Positions 33,427 to 45,740 are shown, counted from the stretch's first letter. The stretch is 64,000 bases of DNA from Mycolicibacterium psychrotolerans (GCF_010729305.1 NZ_AP022574.1:2914001-2978000), one strand, 5' to 3'. Program-made: numbers and translations. The notes: generated by a model from the letters alone, not told the origin.

Positions 33427-34889
33427 CCGACCTGCGGTTGGTGCCCGCGGCGTTGACGGCGTGGGCGGTGACCGCGGCAGGGATCCTGTGGGCGTTCCCG
33501 GGTGTGCTGGCAGCGCTGGCCGGCGGGATCGCCGCGACCGTCGGGTCGGGGTGGTGGGCGGGCAGGCACCGTACCCGGGGTACCGACCGCCGCGCGCTGC
33601 TCGGTGCCACGGCGGCGGTCGCGCTGGTCGGGGTCGGATTCGCGGTGGCGGTCTGCCTGCGGGTCGACCAGGTGCGCGACCATCCGGTGTCGAGCTACGC
33701 CGGGTCGGCGACCGCGGTCGTCGTGACGCCCGACGAGACACCGCGCGTGCTCGCCGGCGGACGGGTGATGTTCCGTGCGACGCTGGCGCGCCTCGAGGGC
33801 CTGCCGTCGTCGGGCTCGGTGCTGGTGTTCGCCTCCGGTGCCGACTACGCGGGGCTGCAGGCCGGCCGGCCCGCGGCGTTCCGGGCGCACGTCCGCCCGC
33901 CCACCCGCCGCGACCTGACCGTGGCGGTGCTGTCCGCGACCGGCCGGCCGCGGCTCGGGGAGGCGGCGCTGATCCACCGCGCCGCACATCACGTGCGGGC
34001 GGAGTTCGCGGACGCGGTGCGCCTGGTGCTGCCCGCCGGGCAGGCCGCGCTGCTGCCCGCGCTCGTACTCGGCGACACGTCGGCGGTGCCGGCCCAGGTC
34101 ACCAGGGAGTTCCGGGTCGCCGGGCTGACGCACCTGACCGCGGTGTCGGGGGCCAACGTGACGATCGTGTGCGGGGCCGTGCTGCTCACCGCCGCGCTGA
34201 TCGGGCCACGCGCCGCGGTCGTGCTCGCCGCGCTGACGCTCGCGGGTTTCGTCGTCGTGGTACAGCCGTCGGCCAGCGTGCTGCGGGCCGCGGTGATGGG
34301 GGCGATCACGCTGCTGGCCGTGCTGACCCACCGGCGCCGTCAAGCGCTCCCGGCGCTGGCAGCCGCGGTCGTCGCGCTGATGATCGGCGCCCCCGAGCTC
34401 GCCGTCGACGTCGGGTTCGCGCTCTCGGTGTCGGCCACCGCCGGGCTGGTGATCGTCGCGCCCGTGTGGTCGCGGCGCCTGAACGGCAGGGGCTGGCCTC
34501 GCCCGCTGGCCGACGCGGTCAGTGTCGCGCTGGCCGCGCAGCTGGTCACCGCCCCGCTGGTAGCGGGGGTGTCGGGCTCGGTGAGCCTCGTCTCGATAGT
34601 GGCCAACGTCCTCGTCGCGCCGGTGATCCCGCCGATCACGCTGGTGGGTACCGCCTCTGCGGCGCTGGGTCCGCTGTGGCCCGCCGGTGCGCAGCTACTC
34701 ATCCGCTTCACCGGCCCGGAAGTGTGGTGGCTGACCACCGTCGCGCGCTGGGCCGCCGCGATGCCCGCGGCGTCGGTTCCGGTGCCGTCGGGTCTGGCCG
34801 GCGTGGGGATCGTCGCCGCCGTTGCGGTTCTGGTCGCGGTGGTCTGGCATTGGGCGCTGTCGGGTCGGCGTGACACCATCGTGCGGTGA
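33423..34889 (+). CDS. comEC: ComEC/Rec2-type DNA uptake channel
   Basis: A 488-residue polytopic protein. After two N-terminal helices comes a soluble OB-like segment (about 75-185), then the competence domain with about eight helices, including [14 protein letters not shown]. It lacks the C-terminal metallo-beta-lactamase nuclease domain of long ComEC proteins, as do some other mycobacterial versions. It is coupled to comEA and holA by ATGA and GTGA overlaps. Confidence 0.85.
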   Translation: MTDLRLVPAALTAWAVTAAGILWAFPGVLAALAGGIAATVGSGWWAGRHRTRGTDRRALLGATAAVALVGVGFAVAVCLRVDQVRDHPVSSYAGSATAVVVTPDETPRVLAGGRVMFRATLARLEGLPSSGSVLVFASGADYAGLQAGRPAAFRAHVRPPTRRDLTVAVLSATGRPRLGEAALIHRAAHHVRAEFADAVRLVLPAGQAALLPALVLGDTSAVPAQVTREFRVAGLTHLTAVSGANVTIVCGAVLLTAALIGPRAAVVLAALTLAGFVVVVQPSASVLRAAVMGAITLLAVLTHRRRQALPALAAAVVALMIGAPELAVDVGFALSVSATAGLVIVAPVWSRRLNGRGWPRPLADAVSVALAAQLVTAPLVAGVSGSVSLVSIVANVLVAPVIPPITLVGTASAALGPLWPAGAQLLIRFTGPEVWWLTTVARWAAAMPAASVPVPSGLAGVGIVAAVAVLVAVVWHWALSGRRDTIVR

Positions 34890-35839
34890 GCACCGGTCTG
34901 CACCTCATCCTCGGTGACGAGGAGTTGCTCGTCGAACGCGCTGTGGCAGCGATCCTCCGGCAGGCGCGCGCGTCAGCAGGCACCGCCGACGTTCCCGTCG
35001 ACCGCCTGCGGGCCGGTGAGGTAAGCGTCAGCGAGCTCGCCGAGTTGCTCAGCCCGTCCCTGTTCGCCGACGAACGCGTGGTGGTGCTCGAATCGGCCGC
35101 CGAAGCCGGCAAGGACGCGGTCGCCGTCATCGAGAACGCCGCGGCCGACCTTCCCGAGGGAACACTGCTGGCCGTCGTGCACTCCGGCGGGGGCCGCGCC
35201 AAGGCGCTGGCCGACCGGCTCAAGAAGCTCGATGCCGAGGTCCATCCGTGTGCCCGCATCACCAAGGCGGCCGAGCGCGCCGACTTCGTCCGCAAGGAGT
35301 TCCGTGCGCTGAAGATCAAGGCCGACGAGGACACCGTCACCGCGGTGATCAACGCGATCGGCTCGGATCTGCGGGAGCTCGCGTCGGCGTGCTCGCAGCT
35401 GGTCGCCGACACCGGCGGCGCGGTCGACGCGGTCGCGGTGCGCCGGTATCACTCCGGCAAGGCGGAGGTGAAGGGCTTCGACATCGCCGACAAGGCGGTC
35501 GTGGGCGATGTGGCGGGGGCCGCCGAGGCGTTGCGATGGGCGATGATGGCCGGCGAACCGCACGTGGTGCTGGCCGACGCGCTCGCCGAGGCCGTGCACA
35601 CGATCGCGCGGGTGGCGCCGCTGTCCGGGGATCCCTATCGCCTGGCCGGAGAGCTCGGGATGCCGCCGTGGCGCGTCCAGAAGGCGCAGAAGCAGGCGCG
35701 ACGGTGGTCGCGTGATTCGGTGGCCGAGGCGCTGCGCCTGGTCGCGGCGCTCAACGCCGACGTCAAGGGCGCGGCGGCGGACGCCGACTACGCGTTGGAG
35801 AGCGCGGTACGAAAGGTGGCGTCGCTGGTCGGCGACTGA
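34886..35839 (+). CDS. holA: DNA polymerase III subunit delta
   Basis: A 317-residue clamp-loader subunit. The N-terminal [16 protein letters not shown] and the central [14 protein letters not shown] region are typical of actinobacterial HolA. It opens the sliding clamp as part of the clamp-loader complex. The GTG start overlaps the comEC stop. It converges on rpsT with 7 bp between stops, as in M. tuberculosis. Confidence 0.9.
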   Translation: MSTGLHLILGDEELLVERAVAAILRQARASAGTADVPVDRLRAGEVSVSELAELLSPSLFADERVVVLESAAEAGKDAVAVIENAAADLPEGTLLAVVHSGGGRAKALADRLKKLDAEVHPCARITKAAERADFVRKEFRALKIKADEDTVTAVINAIGSDLRELASACSQLVADTGGAVDAVAVRRYHSGKAEVKGFDIADKAVVGDVAGAAEALRWAMMAGEPHVVLADALAEAVHTIARVAPLSGDPYRLAGELGMPPWRVQKAQKQARRWSRDSVAEALRLVAALNADVKGAAADADYALESAVRKVASLVGD

Positions 35840-35846
35840 GGGGCGC

Positions 35847-36107
35847 TCAGATCCTGTTGAACGCCTTGGCCAGCGCCGACTTGCGGTTGGCGGCCTGATT
35901 CTTGTGGATGACACCCTTGCTGGCGGCCTTGTCCAGCTTGCGGTTGGTGGTGAGCAGCAGCTCGCCCGCCTTGTCCTTGTCGCCGGAATCGACGGCTGCA
36001 CGGAAACCACGGACAGCCGTGTGAAGCGACGACTTCACCGACTTGTTGCGCAGTCTGCGGCGCTCGTTGGTGCGGTTCCGCTTCTCCTGCGACTTGATGT
36101 TGGCCAC
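35847..36107 (-). CDS. rpsT: 30S ribosomal protein S20
   Basis: An 86-residue basic protein, [23 protein letters not shown]... (opening shown in part), the standard bS20 sequence that binds 16S rRNA. The GTG start gives the expected N-terminus Val/Met-Ala-Asn-Ile-Lys. It is monocistronic and divergent from the ATP-grasp gene. Confidence 0.96.
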   Translation of the reverse strand: MANIKSQEKRNRTNERRRLRNKSVKSSLHTAVRGFRAAVDSGDKDKAGELLLTTNRKLDKAASKGVIHKNQAANRKSALAKAFNRI

Positions 36108-36256
36108 GCGTGTATTCCTTCGACAATCTCGGCTGGATGGGTTGAGTCTGTGGGCGCCCTGTAGGGGGCAGCGACTGTTCAGGTTAGCAGCGAGCGGGTA
36201 AATCGACCAAAGCGGAGCCCACTGGCCTGCCGAAACTGCCGGAATGTTGCAGCATG

Positions 36257-36283
36257 GCATGCGTGCGCGCCGCGCACGCATGC
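36257..36283. promoter_or_regulatory. Perfect 27-bp palindrome upstream of the ATP-grasp gene
   Basis: Arms GCATGCGTGCGCG and CGCGCACGCATGC pair over 13 bp around a single C. Each arm is a strict purine-pyrimidine alternation. It lies 23 bp before the TTG start and just before the GGAGGAGC ribosome binding site. It could be an operator, a stable 5' UTR stem, or a Z-DNA-prone tract. Confidence 0.75.
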
Positions 36284-36305
36284 GTACGGGAGGAGCACGA
36301 GACCT

Positions 36306-37940
36306 TTGCCGACAGAAACCGCACGAACCACGCGCAGCACCGCGAAGGCGGTCAAGCGCCACCAGGGGATCTTCGGGGGGTACAACAGGCTCGGCACGTA
36401 CGCCCAGGCGTTCGATGAGATGTTCGATGCGCACGGCAGCGTCCGCGGGCCCTACAAGAGCATCCACTCCGAGCTCGCCCCGTCGGATGTCGCCGACCTC
36501 GAGGCTCGCGCCGACGCCCTGGGTCGGGCGTTCATCGACCAGGGCATCACCTTCTCGCTGTCCGGTCAGGAACGGCCGTTCCCGTTGGATCTGGTGCCGC
36601 GCGTCATCTCGGCCGCCGAGTGGACGCGGCTGGAACGCGGGATCCGGCAGCGCGTGCAGGCACTGGAGATGTACCTCCACGACATCTACGGCGAGCAGGA
36701 GATCCTGCGCGACGGTGTCATCCCGCGCCGGCTGGTCACGTCCTGCGAGCATTTCCACCGAGAGGCGGTCGGCATCGTCCCGCCCAACGGGGTACGCATC
36801 CACGTCGCCGGTATCGACCTGATCCGCGACGCCCAGGGCAACTTCCGGGTGCTGGAGGACAACCTGCGTTCCCCGTCGGGGGTGTCCTATGTGATGGAGA
36901 ACCGGCGCACCATGGCCCGGGTCTTCCCGAACCTGTTCGCCACCCACCGGGTGCGCGCGGTCGCGGACTACCCGTCGCACCTGTTAAGGGCACTGCGCAA
37001 CGCCGCGGCCAACAACGTCGCCGACCCGACCGTGGTGGTCCTCACCCCGGGCGTCTACAACTCCGCCTACTTCGAGCACTCGCTGCTGGCCCGGCAGATG
37101 GGCGTGGAACTCGTCGAGGGCCGCGACCTGTTCTGCCGCGACAACACCGTGTACATGCGCACCACCGAGGGGGAGCGTCAGGTCGACGTGGTCTACCGCC
37201 GCATCGACGACGACTTCCTGGATCCGATGCAGTTCAAACCGGATTCGGTGCTCGGGGTGGCCGGCATCCTCAACGCCGCGCGCGCCGGCAACGTGGTGAT
37301 CTCCAGCGCCGTCGGCAACGGGGTCGGCGACGACAAGCTCGTCTACACCTACGTGCCCACGATCATCGAGTACTACCTCGGCGAGAAACCGCTGTTGGCC
37401 AACGTCGACACCTTCCGCTGCTGGCTCGGCGAGGAGCGCGAAGAGGTCCTCGACCGGGTCGACGAACTCGTCATCAAACCGGTGGAGGGTTCCGGCGGGT
37501 ACGGCATCGTGTTCGGGCCAGACGCGTCGCCCAAGGAGCTGGCGACCATCACCAAGAAGATCAACGCCGATCCGCGCGGATGGATCGCCCAGCCGGTCGT
37601 GCAGCTCTCGACGGTGCCGACCCAGATCGGTGACGAGCTGGCGCCCCGCCACGTCGACCTGCGTCCGTTCGCGGTCAACGACGGCGACGACGTCTGGGTG
37701 CTGCCCGGTGGGCTCACCCGGGTGGCGCTGCCGGAAGGCTCGCTGGTGGTCAACTCGAGTCAGGGTGGCGGGTCGAAGGACACGTGGGTGCTGGCCTCGC
37801 GCACCTCGGTGGCCGATCGCGAGCTCGGCGCCGCGGAGGTGGTGCGTTCGCTGCCCAAGGCCGCCGCGAGTAAGAACGGCAGCCGCACCGCCAAGGCGGA
37901 GGCGGCCACCCTCGATCAGCAACAGCAGCAGCAGCAGTAG
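36306..37940 (+). CDS. Circularly permuted ATP-grasp protein
   Basis: A 544-residue protein of the circularly permuted ATP-grasp type (DUF404/407). Recognisable stretches are [40 protein letters not shown] and [10 protein letters not shown]. It starts with TTG after GGGAGGAGC. It ends with seven glutamines encoded by a CAG/CAA run (37917-37937). With the alpha-E and transglutaminase-like genes it forms a conserved three-gene locus, predicted to make and cleave an amide or peptide bond on an unknown substrate. Confidence 0.87.
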   Translation: MPTETARTTRSTAKAVKRHQGIFGGYNRLGTYAQAFDEMFDAHGSVRGPYKSIHSELAPSDVADLEARADALGRAFIDQGITFSLSGQERPFPLDLVPRVISAAEWTRLERGIRQRVQALEMYLHDIYGEQEILRDGVIPRRLVTSCEHFHREAVGIVPPNGVRIHVAGIDLIRDAQGNFRVLEDNLRSPSGVSYVMENRRTMARVFPNLFATHRVRAVADYPSHLLRALRNAAANNVADPTVVVLTPGVYNSAYFEHSLLARQMGVELVEGRDLFCRDNTVYMRTTEGERQVDVVYRRIDDDFLDPMQFKPDSVLGVAGILNAARAGNVVISSAVGNGVGDDKLVYTYVPTIIEYYLGEKPLLANVDTFRCWLGEEREEVLDRVDELVIKPVEGSGGYGIVFGPDASPKELATITKKINADPRGWIAQPVVQLSTVPTQIGDELAPRHVDLRPFAVNDGDDVWVLPGGLTRVALPEGSLVVNSSQGGGSKDTWVLASRTSVADRELGAAEVVRSLPKAAASKNGSRTAKAEAATLDQQQQQQQ

Positions 37941-37953
37941 GGGGCGTTCGACG

Positions 37954-38928
37954 ATGCTGGCGAGAAACGCGGAATCGCTCTACTGGATCGGGCGCTACGT
38001 CGAGCGTGCCGACGACACGGCCCGGATCCTCGACGTCACGGTGCATCAGCTGCTCGAGGACTCGAGCGTGGATCCCGACCAGGCGTCGCGCACGCTGCTG
38101 CGGGTGCTGGGCATCGACCCTCCCGACGAGTACCTCGACGTGTGGTCGTTGACCGACATCGTGGCGTTCAGCCGCGAGACCTACGGTGCGTGTTCGATCG
38201 TCGAGGCCATCTCCGCGGCGCGCGAGAATGCCCGCGGTGCACGCGAAGTCACCTCCACCGAGATCTGGGAGTGCCTCAACACCACGTACAACGCACTGCC
38301 CGAGCGGGAACGGGCCGCCAAACGCCTCGGCCCGCACGAGTTCCTGTCCTTCGTGGAGGGTCGCGCGGCGATGTTCGCCGGACTGGCCGACTCGACACTC
38401 TCGCGGGACGACGGCTACCGCTTCATGGTCCTGGGCCGCGCGCTGGAGCGGGTGGACATGACGGTGCGCCTGCTGCTGTCCCGTGTGGGCGACAGCGCGT
38501 CGTCGCCGGCCTGGGTCACGCTGCTGCGCTCGGCCGGTGCCCACGACACCTATCTGCGGACCTACCGCGGTGTCCTCGATGCCGGCCGGGTGGTCGAGTT
38601 CATGTTGCTGGACCGGCTCTTCCCGCGGTCGATCTTCTATTCGCTCAAGCTCGCCGAACACAGCCTCGACGAGCTGATGAACCGGCCGCACGGTCGCCTC
38701 GGTGCGACCGCGGAGGCGCAGCGGCTGTTGGGCCGCGCCCGCAGCGAGCTGGAGTTCCTCCGGCCGGGGGTGTTGCTCGAAACTCTGGAGACACGGCTGG
38801 CCTCGCTGCAGACGACGGTCTTCGACGTGGGAGAGTCGTTGGCGCTGCAGTACTTCCACTCCGCTCCGTGGGTCGCCTGGACCGATGCGGGACGCAATGC
38901 GTTGGTGATCGAAGAAGGGGAGATCTAG
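37954..38928 (+). CDS. Alpha-E domain protein
   Basis: A 324-residue all-helical protein starting LARNAESLYWIGRYVERADDTAR, the family signature. It always accompanies the permuted ATP-grasp and transglutaminase-like proteins; its own activity is unknown. The ATG at 37954 is 13 bp after the ATP-grasp stop. Confidence 0.87.
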   Translation: MLARNAESLYWIGRYVERADDTARILDVTVHQLLEDSSVDPDQASRTLLRVLGIDPPDEYLDVWSLTDIVAFSRETYGACSIVEAISAARENARGAREVTSTEIWECLNTTYNALPERERAAKRLGPHEFLSFVEGRAAMFAGLADSTLSRDDGYRFMVLGRALERVDMTVRLLLSRVGDSASSPAWVTLLRSAGAHDTYLRTYRGVLDAGRVVEFMLLDRLFPRSIFYSLKLAEHSLDELMNRPHGRLGATAEAQRLLGRARSELEFLRPGVLLETLETRLASLQTTVFDVGESLALQYFHSAPWVAWTDAGRNALVIEEGEI

Positions 38929-38960
38929 TCGATGAGCGCTTGCGCGAAGAGGAGAACCTG

Positions 38961-39800
38961 ATGTGGCGGATGCGCGTGGTGCACGCGACGGGATACGCCT
39001 ACAAGTCGCCGGTCACCGCGTCGTTCAACGAGGCCCGGTTGACCCCGCGCTCGGACTCGCGCCAGAACGTCATCCTCAACCGTGTCGAGACGGTCCCGGC
39101 AACCCGGTCCTACCGCTACGTCGACTACTGGGGCACGGCGGTCACGGCGTTCGACCTGCACGCGCCGCACACGGAGTTGGAGGTGACGGCGTCCTCGGTG
39201 GTCGAGACCGATCGGCCAGAGGCGCCCAAGGAGAAGGCCTCGTGGGCGGACCTGGCCGGCGCAGCGGTGATCGACCGGTACGACGAGGTGCTCGCGCCGA
39301 CCCACTACGTCCCGTCGAGCAAACGCATCGAGCGGGTGGGCCGTCGCATCGCGAAGTACCACGACCCCGCCGAGGCCGTCATCGAGGCGGCGCGCTGGGT
39401 GCAGGGTGAGCTGCAGTATGTCCCCGGCACCACCGGTGTGCACACCTCCGGGGTGGACGCCCTTCGCGAGGGCAAGGGAGTGTGCCAGGACTTCGCACAT
39501 CTGACGCTGATGTTGTTGCGTGGCATGGGAATTCCGTCCCGCTACGTGTCGGGTTACCTGCACCCGAAGCGCAACGCGAAGATCGGTGACACCATCGACG
39601 GGCAGAGCCACGCGTGGATCCAGGCGTGGACGGGCGAGTGGTGGCACTACGATCCCACCAACGACGCCGAGATCAACGAGCAGTACATCAGCGTCGGTGT
39701 GGGACGGGACTATTCGGACGTGACGCCGCTCAAGGGCATCTACTCCGGGGAGGGGTCCACCGATCTCGACGTCGTCGTCGAGATCACCCGGCTGGCTTGA
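38961..39800 (+). CDS. Transglutaminase-like cysteine peptidase
   Basis: A 279-residue protein with the triad Cys175 ([10 protein letters not shown]), His217 (GQSHAWIQ) and Asp231 (YDPTND). The N-terminal domain (about 1-90) is the beta-rich part seen in this family. It probably hydrolyses or transfers the bond made by the ATP-grasp partner. RBS GAGGAGAACCTG precedes the ATG. Its 3' end overlaps the convergent rnz by 17 bp. Confidence 0.87.
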   Translation: MWRMRVVHATGYAYKSPVTASFNEARLTPRSDSRQNVILNRVETVPATRSYRYVDYWGTAVTAFDLHAPHTELEVTASSVVETDRPEAPKEKASWADLAGAAVIDRYDEVLAPTHYVPSSKRIERVGRRIAKYHDPAEAVIEAARWVQGELQYVPGTTGVHTSGVDALREGKGVCQDFAHLTLMLLRGMGIPSRYVSGYLHPKRNAKIGDTIDGQSHAWIQAWTGEWWHYDPTNDAEINEQYISVGVGRDYSDVTPLKGIYSGEGSTDLDVVVEITRLA

Positions 39801-40644
39801 CGCACACCCCCGGGTGGACCTCGACGCGGTGCAGGTCGTCGCCGAGCTCGATCTGGCGGTCGAATGCCGTTGCCGCCAGCGCCCGCCAGTCCTCCTCCTG
39901 GCCGGGCACCAGCGCGGGGACATAGTGCGTCAGGATCAGGATGCCGACCCCGGCCCGCGCGGCGGTCTCGGCTGCCTGCTGCACCGACGAGTGGTAGTCG
40001 CAGATGTCGCGGATGCGTTGCATCGGCATCGGGTCGATCAGGTCCTTGCGGATCACCGTGTGCACCAGTGCGCCTGCGCCGGAAGCCAATTCATCCAGCG
40101 TCGGGCACGGGACGGTGTCTCCGGCCAACACCACGGACGCCCCGTTGTGTTCGACCCGGAACCCGATGGTGGGCGCCACCGGCCGGTGATCGGTCGGTGC
40201 GACCAGGATCCGGACGCCGTCGCGGCCCCACACCACCCCTTCGGTCACCTCTTCGACCTCGACCGGGGGAGGTGTCGTCAGGTCGGCATGGTGGGCGATG
40301 CGGTAGCCGATGTCGAATTGCAGTGCCTTGAGCGTGTTCTCGACCACCTCGGCGGTGCCGGGCGGCCCGATGATCGGCAGCGGGGTCAGCTCGGGCGCGA
40401 AATTGCCCACCCACCGGGTGATCAACACGTCGCCCAGATCGGTGATGTGGTCGCTGTGCAGATGCGTGAGCAGCAGCGCGGTCAGGTTGTTGGCGCTGAC
40501 GCCGACCGCGGCGGCGCGTTGCAGCACGCCGCGGCCGCAGTCGACCAGGAATGTCTGCCCGCCGGCCCGCACCAGCGTCGAGGGCCCGGCGCGCTGCGGG
40601 TCCGGAATCGGGCTACCGGTGCCCAGTAGCGTCACTTCGATCAT
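39784..40644 (-). CDS. rnz: Metallo-beta-lactamase fold hydrolase, RNase Z-like
   Basis: A 286-residue protein with the zinc motif HLHSDH at 61-66, GPPGT and AGDT further on, and late His in ILTHY. Similar mycobacterial proteins at this position are annotated RNase Z (tRNA 3' processing). The exosite arm of classical RNase Z is not obvious, so a general MBL hydrolase is possible. The ATG at 40644 is chosen because the first residues form the conserved strand [12 protein letters not shown]. Confidence 0.8.
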   Translation of the reverse strand: MIEVTLLGTGSPIPDPQRAGPSTLVRAGGQTFLVDCGRGVLQRAAAVGVSANNLTALLLTHLHSDHITDLGDVLITRWVGNFAPELTPLPIIGPPGTAEVVENTLKALQFDIGYRIAHHADLTTPPPVEVEEVTEGVVWGRDGVRILVAPTDHRPVAPTIGFRVEHNGASVVLAGDTVPCPTLDELASGAGALVHTVIRKDLIDPMPMQRIRDICDYHSSVQQAAETAARAGVGILILTHYVPALVPGQEEDWRALAATAFDRQIELGDDLHRVEVHPGVCVKPAG

Positions 40645-40682
40645 GGGACCCAGGTATACCGCGACCGGTGACCCCGCGCGGC

Positions 40683-41258
40683 CTAAACGGTGCCGGAGGC
40701 GGGCGTCCATCCCGGTGGCGGATCCTCGCCGGTGCGGCCGTCGACGGCCTCGCGCAGAAGGTCGGCGTGCCCGGTGTGCCTGCCGTACTCCTCGATCAGA
40801 TCGCAGAGGAGACGGCGCAGGCTCGCGTGCCGGCCCTCGGGCCCGCTGATGTGCACCAGCTGGTCGAGCCCGCCCCGGGCCAGCGCGCTCTCCAGTCGGC
40901 ATCGGGACCTTTGCACCGCGCCGTCCCAGTACGCGTACAGACGGTCGGGCGGGTCGCCCGCCGCGGAGGTGAACTCCCAGTCCTCGGGGACATCGTCGAG
41001 GCCGGCCCACTCCGGCTCCCACGGGGCGCCGACCGGTTCTCCGGTCAACTTGTCGGTGAAGAGCAGATCCTCGGCGAAAGCCAGGTGCTTGAGCAGACCG
41101 CCCAGTGTCAGCGCCGAAGCGCCGACGCGGGCCTGCAGTCCTGCGGCGTCGAGGCCGTCGGCCTTCCAGCGGAACGTCGTGCGCAGCCGCTCCAGCGCGC
41201 CGACCAGGTGCTCCAGTTCAGACCCCGCCAGCGGCGGTTCCCAGGGCGTGGCGGTCAT
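40683..41258 (-). CDS. DinB/DUF664 family protein
   Basis: A 191-residue four-helix bundle protein. Putative metal-binding His are seen in LKHLAFAED (about 58) and [12 protein letters not shown] (about 160-164), the DinB/mycothiol-dependent maleylpyruvate isomerase pattern. Such proteins often use mycothiol or bacillithiol to modify small molecules. It is 38 bp upstream of rnz on the same strand and divergent from the CBS gene. Confidence 0.78.
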   Translation of the reverse strand: MTATPWEPPLAGSELEHLVGALERLRTTFRWKADGLDAAGLQARVGASALTLGGLLKHLAFAEDLLFTDKLTGEPVGAPWEPEWAGLDDVPEDWEFTSAAGDPPDRLYAYWDGAVQRSRCRLESALARGGLDQLVHISGPEGRHASLRRLLCDLIEEYGRHTGHADLLREAVDGRTGEDPPPGWTPASGTV

Positions 41259-41342
41259 CCCACCGGACTATAGGCGGCCAGCGGTTTTGATCTGCGACGA
41301 TCCGTCCCGGCGTATTGTGGGCCGCATCACAAGGAGGTCGTG

Positions 41343-41771
41343 ATGCGGATATCGGATGTGCTGCGCACCAAGGGGGCGTCCGTCGCGACGATCACCCCGG
41401 AGACGTCGGTGGCAGCCCTGCTCACGGAGCTGGCCGTGCACAACATCGGCGCGATGGTCGTCGTGTCGGCCGACGGACTGCAGGGGATCGTGTCCGAGCG
41501 CGACGTGGTGCGGGGACTGCACGAGGTCGGCGCCGATCTGCTGCGCCGCCCGGTGTCCGACATCATGACCACGCTGGTGGCGACGTGCTCCCCGGACGAC
41601 TCGGTGGACAGCCTCAGCGTGCTGATGACGACGAACCGGGTGCGCCACGTTCCCGTCGTCGTCGACGGGCGGCTGCGCGGAATCGTCAGCATCGGCGACG
41701 TCGTCAAGACGCGGATGGAAGAGCTGGAGACCGAACAGCAGCGGCTGCAGGCCTACATCACCCAGGGATGA
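41343..41771 (+). CDS. CBS-domain pair protein
   Basis: A 142-residue stand-alone pair of CBS domains (about 8-65 and 73-130), likely to bind adenine nucleotides. It ends with MEELETEQQRLQAYITQG, as in the M. tuberculosis orthologue next to rnz. AAGGAGG at 6 bases favours the ATG at 41343 over a GTG at 41340. Its regulatory target is unknown. Confidence 0.85.
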   Translation: MRISDVLRTKGASVATITPETSVAALLTELAVHNIGAMVVVSADGLQGIVSERDVVRGLHEVGADLLRRPVSDIMTTLVATCSPDDSVDSLSVLMTTNRVRHVPVVVDGRLRGIVSIGDVVKTRMEELETEQQRLQAYITQG

Positions 41772-41835
41772 CGGCTCGGCGCGCGAATGACATTTTCGCG
41801 CAACTACTTCCAGGTCGACGCGTAGAGTCCTGCGC

Positions 41836-42441
41836 GTGACAATCGATGTCGCCGCGGCCCGCCGACCGGACGTCAAGGCGCTGTCGCGGGTGCTCGGGCG
41901 GGCGTTCTTCGACGACCCGGTGATGATGTGGATGGTGCCCGACGACGCGCGGCGGGCCAAAGCGCTGCCCCGCATCTTCGCCGCCATGACGCGGCACCAT
42001 TTCCTGGCGGGGGAGGCGGTGGAGGTGGCCACCCGCGCCGGCGAGGTCGGCGCCGCCGCACTGTGGGACCCGCCGGGACGGTGGAAGACGACCTCGCGGG
42101 AGGACCTCGCGATGATGCCGAGCTTCCTGCTGGCGATGCGCGGCGAGGCCAAGCGCGGCATGGAGGTCTCCGAGCTGATGAAGCGCCACCACCCCGAGGA
42201 GCCCCACTGGTATCTCGCCGTCATCGGCAGCGATCCCGACGTGCGGGGCGCTGGGTTCGGTCAGGCGCTGATGGCTTCCCGCCTGGCCCGCTGCGACGTC
42301 GAGGGCGCCCCGGCATACCTGGAGTCGACCAAGGAGTCGAACGTGGGCTACTACCTGCGGTTCGGGTTCGAGGTGACCGGCGAACTGACCATCCCGGGCG
42401 GCGGGCCGACGATGTGGCAGATGTGGCGCGCGCCGCACTGA
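41836..42441 (+). CDS. GNAT family acetyltransferase
   Basis: A 201-residue GNAT protein. The acetyl-CoA-binding region is DPDVRGAGFGQALM in the middle, followed by LESTKESNVGYYLRFGFEV, the family C-terminus. The start is GTG. The substrate is unknown. It converges on the PemK-like gene with 1 bp between stops. Confidence 0.82.
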   Translation: MTIDVAAARRPDVKALSRVLGRAFFDDPVMMWMVPDDARRAKALPRIFAAMTRHHFLAGEAVEVATRAGEVGAAALWDPPGRWKTTSREDLAMMPSFLLAMRGEAKRGMEVSELMKRHHPEEPHWYLAVIGSDPDVRGAGFGQALMASRLARCDVEGAPAYLESTKESNVGYYLRFGFEVTGELTIPGGGPTMWQMWRAPH

Positions 42442-42442
42442 G

Positions 42443-43030
42443 TCAGCTCCAGCTGTACTCGGCGCGCAGGCGGGCGGCGACGGCTTCGAAGGTGCCGCGT
42501 TCCAGGATCGCGCCCTCGCGCCGGATGCCCTCCTCGGGCACGTCGAGCACCCGGTCCAGGCGCACCCAGCTGGCCCGGCCGTCGTAATCCCAGGATCCCG
42601 AGCCGATGGCGACCCAGTTCGGGTCGTCGCGGTGATGGTCCTGGCTGGAGAGCGTCAGGCCTAGCAGCTTGCTGCGGTCACGCCCGACCACCAGCACCGG
42701 CCGGTCCTTGCCGCGGGTCGGATCGTCCTCGTAGACCACCCACGTCCACACGATCTCGCCCGGGTCGGCGCGGCCGTCCAGGTCAGGGGCGTAGGTCACC
42801 CTGCGCGCCCGGTGCGCGGTCGGGACGAAGGTGTTCGACACCGGCCGGCCAGCGGGCAGCGCGGACTGCGGCGTGGTGGAGGCGCCGGCGATCGCGTCCA
42901 GACCGATGCGGAGCCCCTGCGCGAGCCCGCGCTGCAGGGTCTCCGAGCGCTGGAGGTGCCGCACGAGCTTGGGAGCTTCGGAGAACACCAGCCTCTGGAA
43001 CGTCTTGAAGGGCGAGGACGACGACGCCAT
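42443..43030 (-). CDS. PemK/MazF-like protein
   Basis: A 195-residue protein. An N-terminal extension of about 70 residues precedes a PemK-like barrel (GEIVWTWVVYEDDPTRGKDRPVLVVGRD). In MazF toxins such a barrel is an RNase. No antitoxin gene adjoins it, and the orthologue is a single conserved gene next to lepA in mycobacteria, so a housekeeping role is more likely than a toxin. The ATG at 43030 is chosen over a TTG at 43039. Confidence 0.75.
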   Translation of the reverse strand: MASSSSPFKTFQRLVFSEAPKLVRHLQRSETLQRGLAQGLRIGLDAIAGASTTPQSALPAGRPVSNTFVPTAHRARRVTYAPDLDGRADPGEIVWTWVVYEDDPTRGKDRPVLVVGRDRSKLLGLTLSSQDHHRDDPNWVAIGSGSWDYDGRASWVRLDRVLDVPEEGIRREGAILERGTFEAVAARLRAEYSWS

Positions 43031-43074
43031 AGCCGCCAAGTCTAGGCGTCGCCGGATCGGTCGATTGTGTCCCG

Positions 43075-44985
<1,911 letters not shown>

Positions 44986-44992
44986 GGCCGTC

Positions 44993-45652
44993 ATGCTGCG
45001 GAGGGGGAGCCATCGATCCCGCTGCCTCGTCGTCCTGCTGGCCGCTGTCGTGACGGGATGCGGTGGCGGGGTCGACGGCACGCCCGTCGCGGTCCCGGCC
45101 GGGGGTCTGGATTCGATCGCGCTCAGCGACGTCGATCTCGACGACGTATTGGGCACCAAGGGGATTCAGAGCGAGCCGGATACGGGGGAGACGACCGACG
45201 AACTCGCAGCCGGGACGGTGCCTCCGGGCTGCACCGGTACGGTGCGCACCGCAGAGGCCAACGTCTACCGGGACGCCGGCGCCACCGCTGTGCTCACCCG
45301 GGTGGCCCGAGAGCCCGGCGACGGAGACTCGGTCGAGCAGAGCGTGGTGGTTGCCGGCTCACCGCAGCAGGCGCAGCACCTTCTCGAGATCGCGAAGCTG
45401 TCGTGGAGCGCCTGCGTCGGCACCCCCGTGAGGCAGGGTGGGGACACCCCGTCGACCTGGGATCTGGAGCCGGTCGACGTTCGCGACGGCATCGTCAGCC
45501 AGCGGTCCACGAACTCGGTTCACGGGCACTGCCAGCACGCGATGGGAGCGGCGGATGCCCGGGTCGTCGAGGCACTGGTGTGCGGCGCGAACATCCGCAA
45601 CCAGGGCGTTGCGGTGGTCGCCGCGATGATCGCCAACGCCGACGCGCCCTGA
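44993..45652 (+). CDS. Sensor-domain-like lipoprotein, LppR-type
   Basis: A 219-residue secreted protein. The signal peptide ends with lipobox VVTGC (Cys at about 23). The exported domain has paired Cys (PPGCTGT, WSACVGT, GHCQHA, LVCGAN) and resembles PknH-type extracellular sensor domains. The position after lepA matches lppR of M. tuberculosis. Two related lipoproteins follow. Confidence 0.8.
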   Translation: MLRRGSHRSRCLVVLLAAVVTGCGGGVDGTPVAVPAGGLDSIALSDVDLDDVLGTKGIQSEPDTGETTDELAAGTVPPGCTGTVRTAEANVYRDAGATAVLTRVAREPGDGDSVEQSVVVAGSPQQAQHLLEIAKLSWSACVGTPVRQGGDTPSTWDLEPVDVRDGIVSQRSTNSVHGHCQHAMGAADARVVEALVCGANIRNQGVAVVAAMIANADAP

Positions 45653-45678
45653 CGGCGCCACATCCGAGCCCGCTTCCT

Positions 45679-45740
45679 GCGCCCAAACGTCGGTTTGGGT
45701 GACGACACGCCGCATTCCGGCGCCCAATCGTCGGTTTGGG
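45679..45740. repeat. Two 21-bp near-identical dyads between lipoprotein genes
   Basis: Copies at 45679-45699 and 45720-45740 differ at one base. Each contains GCGCCCAA and CGTCGGTTTGGG and folds as CCCAAAC/GTTTGGG or CGCCCAA/TTGGGCG. They may be terminators or copies of a dispersed mycobacterial repeat. Confidence 0.65.

Noticed and set aside
42443..43030. Type II toxin-antitoxin module
   Set aside because: Only a PemK-like gene is present. Neighbours are a GNAT gene and lepA, no antitoxin-like ORF adjoins it, and the orthologue is a conserved single gene.
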